Shown here in pieces: positions 61,717-64,000 of a stretch of DNA of 64,000 bases. Source of the stretch: an uncultured Alphaproteobacteria bacterium. Its GTDB lineage: Bacteria; Pseudomonadota; Alphaproteobacteria; RF32; CAG-239. A model generated the notes under the pieces. The model saw only the letters and a program-made list of their open reading frames with translations. It did not search any database and was not told where the DNA came from. The number at the start of each line of letters is the position of its first letter. Positions within the stretch are counted from its first letter, which is position 1. The stretch lies in contig CAKQLF010000006.1 of the NCBI GenBank assembly GCA_934254585.1, positions 44,014 to 108,013 on the forward strand. The letters run 5' to 3'. The position numbers and the translations under genes are program-made.

Positions 61717-63459
61717 TTATTTAACACAATCACCATTATAACCAGGATGTGAGCAGTTAACAGAAGTGTCAATAACACCTATGAAATACGTTACGCCCCC
61801 CTTAAATTCATATGATTGAGTATTATACTCATAGTAATTAATCAAAACTTTACATTTTCCATTAGTAGTGCCAAATAGACCTTCTCTTAATGTTCCAGTC
61901 ATTGTATAATTATTTTGTTCCAAATCCTGTTCATTTCCATAATTTTGTGGATCAAAATAGGCTGCAGAATCGTCACTTCCTTCCATTTCCAGTCTATTTA
62001 TATAAAATCCCTTACAATACGGAACACGTTCATCTCTTCGTCCAAAAAATTCGGTTGTTTTCATTGTATATGAACCGGCAGGAATTTCTATTTCTCCAGC
62101 ACTATTTTGCAATGTATATTGCCTTTGTGTATTATTCGTTGCCTTAAATATGAGTTTACCATATTCTATGCATTCAACATCGTCATCAACACGTCCACAA
62201 TGATCATCTCGCCAATCGGCACTTATTCTGAACACATCAGGTCTATAGCAATTCCCCTCCTTGGTACAATTTGCAGGACCATTCAATCCAAAATGTTCAC
62301 AAGCATCTTCCGTTGCAAACAAACCTTGTTTTTCATCACATTCTGCTTCTGTTGGTTTATAGCATCCAAATCCACTTTCAAAGTCACATTTTCCTGATGA
62401 AGCACTTGCTTCGCAATCACCTTTACTGTTATACATACCAATTTTGTTACAATTTATAAACCAACAATTTGAATCTTCGTCAACTTGTTCACAAGGTTGC
62501 GAGTTACACTCATAACATTGATCTTGATACGTATCATAGCAAGCATCTTCTGTCTCGTAATAATACGTATTACCCTGCGTATCGCATTTACCTACCCAAC
62601 ATTGTGTTGAGCTATTTTGATTGCATATAGTATCAGGATGATTTGTTTCACAATCACTTTTTGAGGTATATTCGCCTTTTATTCTATCACAGGTATATTG
62701 ATTATCTACGCAAATGTAGCATTGTTTACCATTGAGGTCTCTAGCCAAAACACCGTCTTTGTAGGCCTCTGTTCGTGTTTGATTGGCACTGCAACTAGGG
62801 TTATTGCTAGATGAGGCGACTATTGCCGAGCACTCCTTTCCTACCGGTGCGTCGCTACAAATATAGCATTGTTTGTCATTGAGGTCTTTAACCAAAACGC
62901 CGTCTTTGTAGGCCGGTTGCGATGTTTGGTCATCACGGCAACTGGTGCTGGAGGAGGCAACTATCTCTGAACACTCTTTTCCTTTTGACTTGCAGTAATA
63001 ATATGTACCGGTTTTATCCTTACAAGAAGTACAGGTATACTCATCACCCGAAAGGTCTGTTTTGCTGTCGTAAATAGCTCGATTACACAAGGTTGGACAT
63101 TGTCCCAAATAATAGCAGCCACTCTCGCTGTCATAATTGCAGCACTGAGTGTTATTTGGCTTAGCTGCCGTATCTTCGCAATCTTTCTTAGAAAGTTTAC
63201 AGGTAATTTCTTTACAAGTTACATTTACTCCACCATTGTTATAAGTTCTTCCATCATCACATTTTTGATAGACTGAAAGATTACTTGGACAGGTGAAATA
63301 TTGACAGGGAACTTCAACTTTGTCAGCACCAACAAGGCCGCCTTCACCGCAACCCGAGTCTGGCAAAAAGCAAGCTCGCGCCGACGCATCAGATATTGCC
63401 GCAACGCTCAAAATCAGGGCCAACATCAAGCCTTTTATATTGTTTTTTGATGTTTTCAT
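61717..63459 (-). CDS. Cys-rich secreted repeat protein
   Basis: 580 aa with signal peptide ending ASA-RAC (about residue 28). About 60 Cys in the first 420 residues, arranged in CxxC- and CC-containing modules. Two near-identical ~43-residue units at about 160-201 and 207-250 share KECS.IVASSS, AYKDGVL, DLN.KQCYIC. The C-terminal 150 residues (from about 420) form a beta-rich domain with few Cys. Disulfide-stabilised surface or adhesin-like protein is inferred; no family recognised. SD GGAGG. Confidence 0.75.
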   Translation of the reverse strand: MKTSKNNIKGLMLALILSVAAISDASARACFLPDSGCGEGGLVGADKVEVPCQYFTCPSNLSVYQKCDDGRTYNNGGVNVTCKEITCKLSKKDCEDTAAKPNNTQCCNYDSESGCYYLGQCPTLCNRAIYDSKTDLSGDEYTCTSCKDKTGTYYYCKSKGKECSEIVASSSTSCRDDQTSQPAYKDGVLVKDLNDKQCYICSDAPVGKECSAIVASSSNNPSCSANQTRTEAYKDGVLARDLNGKQCYICVDNQYTCDRIKGEYTSKSDCETNHPDTICNQNSSTQCWVGKCDTQGNTYYYETEDACYDTYQDQCYECNSQPCEQVDEDSNCWFINCNKIGMYNSKGDCEASASSGKCDFESGFGCYKPTEAECDEKQGLFATEDACEHFGLNGPANCTKEGNCYRPDVFRISADWRDDHCGRVDDDVECIEYGKLIFKATNNTQRQYTLQNSAGEIEIPAGSYTMKTTEFFGRRDERVPYCKGFYINRLEMEGSDDSAAYFDPQNYGNEQDLEQNNYTMTGTLREGLFGTTNGKCKVLINYYEYNTQSYEFKGGVTYFIGVIDTSVNCSHPGYNGDCVK

Positions 63460-63712
63460 CTCTTGTCTCCTCCTTTATTTCAAGGCTTTTTATGTCCCCA
63501 AATGGTCGTTTTTCACACATAAAAATCCCTTTGCAATTATGGTAACCGATTTTTCGCTAATATGCAATAAATATTTAAGTTTTCGGCATTTTCTTCACAT
63601 TTTTGTAACAAAATAAATTTTTTTTTTAAGTGTATAAAAAAATAAAAAAACCATTATTTTCACACATTTTGAAGTGAAAAATTTTATATAATCAAATGGT
63701 TGTATTTTTTAT
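63460..63712. other. AT-rich gap upstream of the Cys-rich gene
   Basis: About 250 bp of very A/T-rich sequence with no gene or clear hairpin; presumably carries the promoter of the minus-strand gene. Confidence 0.5.
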
Positions 63713-63839
63713 TGGTCGGAGTGACTGAATTGGCTTCGCCGCTGCCTCCTCGTTCGGCTACTGCCTCACCGGCGTCCTAAAGTCCGCCTCTCGTCCTGGT
63801 CGATCAGCTTTCTCGCTGATTCTCATTCTCACTCCAATG
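63711..63839. repeat. GC-rich structured tandem repeat, unit 1
   Basis: 129-bp unit starting ATTGGTCGGAGTGACTGAAT and ending TCTCACTCCAATG. Ends can pair (GGAGTGA/TCACTCC). Internal hairpins: ATCAGC-TTTCTC-GCTGAT and CGCCG...CGGCG. GC content is far above the surroundings. Repeats with period 161 bp. Confidence 0.85.
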
Positions 63840-63841
63840 CC

Positions 63842-63871
63842 AAAAAAAGCCCGCATTTCTGCGAGCTTTTT
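63842..63871. terminator. Hairpin between tandem repeat units
   Basis: AAAAAGC.CGCA-TTTC-TGCG.GCTTTTT: symmetric A/T flanks make it a bidirectional terminator. Confidence 0.7.
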
Positions 63872-64000
63872 ATTGGTCGGAGTGACTGAATTGGCTTCGC
63901 CGCTGCCTCCTCGTTCGGCTACCGCCTCACCGGCGTCCTAAAGTCCGCCTCTCGTCCTGGTCGATCAGCTTTCTCGCTGATTCTCATTCTCACTCCAATG
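63872..64000. repeat. GC-rich structured tandem repeat, unit 2 (reaches window end)
   Basis: Identical to unit 1 except for one T-to-C change (GGCTAC against GGCTACT context). Ends exactly at the window edge, so the array may continue. Confidence 0.85.

Noticed and set aside
63711..64000. CRISPR array or tRNA pair
   Set aside because: Only two long units with a single 32-bp gap; no cloverleaf, no short repeats with unique spacers, no cas genes.

Overview
The window reads as a chromosome segment of a low-GC, Gram-negative alphaproteobacterium, probably a host-associated (gut-type) uncultured lineage. The grounds are a Lol lipoprotein exporter, an AsmA protein and outer-membrane beta-barrel (two membranes), an IhfB-LapA pair, an HPr/EIIA-Man regulatory PTS pair with no sugar permease, a ParE of alphaproteobacterial type, and a set of pilin-like genes sharing the G|RSMIEMLGVLAII signature. 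The lineage assignment is inference. I see no rRNA, transposase, integrase or CRISPR array; two tRNA genes are present.

Layout. 1-7404 (minus after a prolyl iminopeptidase tail): PHP phosphatase, patatin, MORN protein, ftsB, lolD-lolC, two DUF3137-like proteins and lemA. 7536-10078 (plus): three small unknown genes and pilin-like gene 1, whose reading frame is broken at a CT dinucleotide tract. 10130-13588: lipoprotein, tRNA-Arg, two paralogous class I amidotransferase-like (C26) proteins. 13682-14297 (minus): a three-gene set resembling a phage holin/spanin lysis cassette with no other phage genes. 14768-21934: fmt-ppiD (minus), then tpiA, secG, pyrG, ugd (plus). 21975-23236: pilin-like gene 2 and a promoter region bracketed by inverted repeats. 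23332-34088 (minus): dxs, ruvC-yebC, a degenerate DEAD-box protein, ftsH, an orphan DNA methyltransferase coupled to HPr and EIIA-Man, and a PAS protein without a kinase domain. 34192-37563 (plus): tsaB, ihfB, lapA, accD, one unknown. 37614-38491: pilin-like gene 3 behind a structured, attenuator-like leader. 38525-44220: dsbD, UDGb, an OMP and the deoA-punA-cdd salvage operon. 44317-49548: giant AsmA protein and galU. 49668-50788: pilin-like gene 4 with the same inverted-repeat promoter arrangement as gene 2. 50932-55058: tsf-rpsB and parE. 55156-63459: a 701-aa unknown, a MORN plus ankyrin exported protein, cspA, tRNA-Gln, a dispersed repeat and a Cys-rich secreted protein. The window ends in GC-rich 161-bp tandem repeats.

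Most genes are ordinary housekeeping. The striking theme is expression control of the four dispersed pilin-like genes. Each has a different or repeated device: a CT-repeat frameshift (gene 1), inverted repeats flanking the promoter (genes 2 and 4), and a structured leader ending in a terminator hairpin (gene 3). Three of the four also carry very long prepilin leaders built partly from dispersed palindromic DNA repeats read in frame. Together this suggests a family of surface pilins whose individual members are switched on and off, a hypothesis testable with long reads and RNA-seq. Secreted Cys-rich proteins plus DsbD fit an envelope rich in disulfide-bonded proteins.
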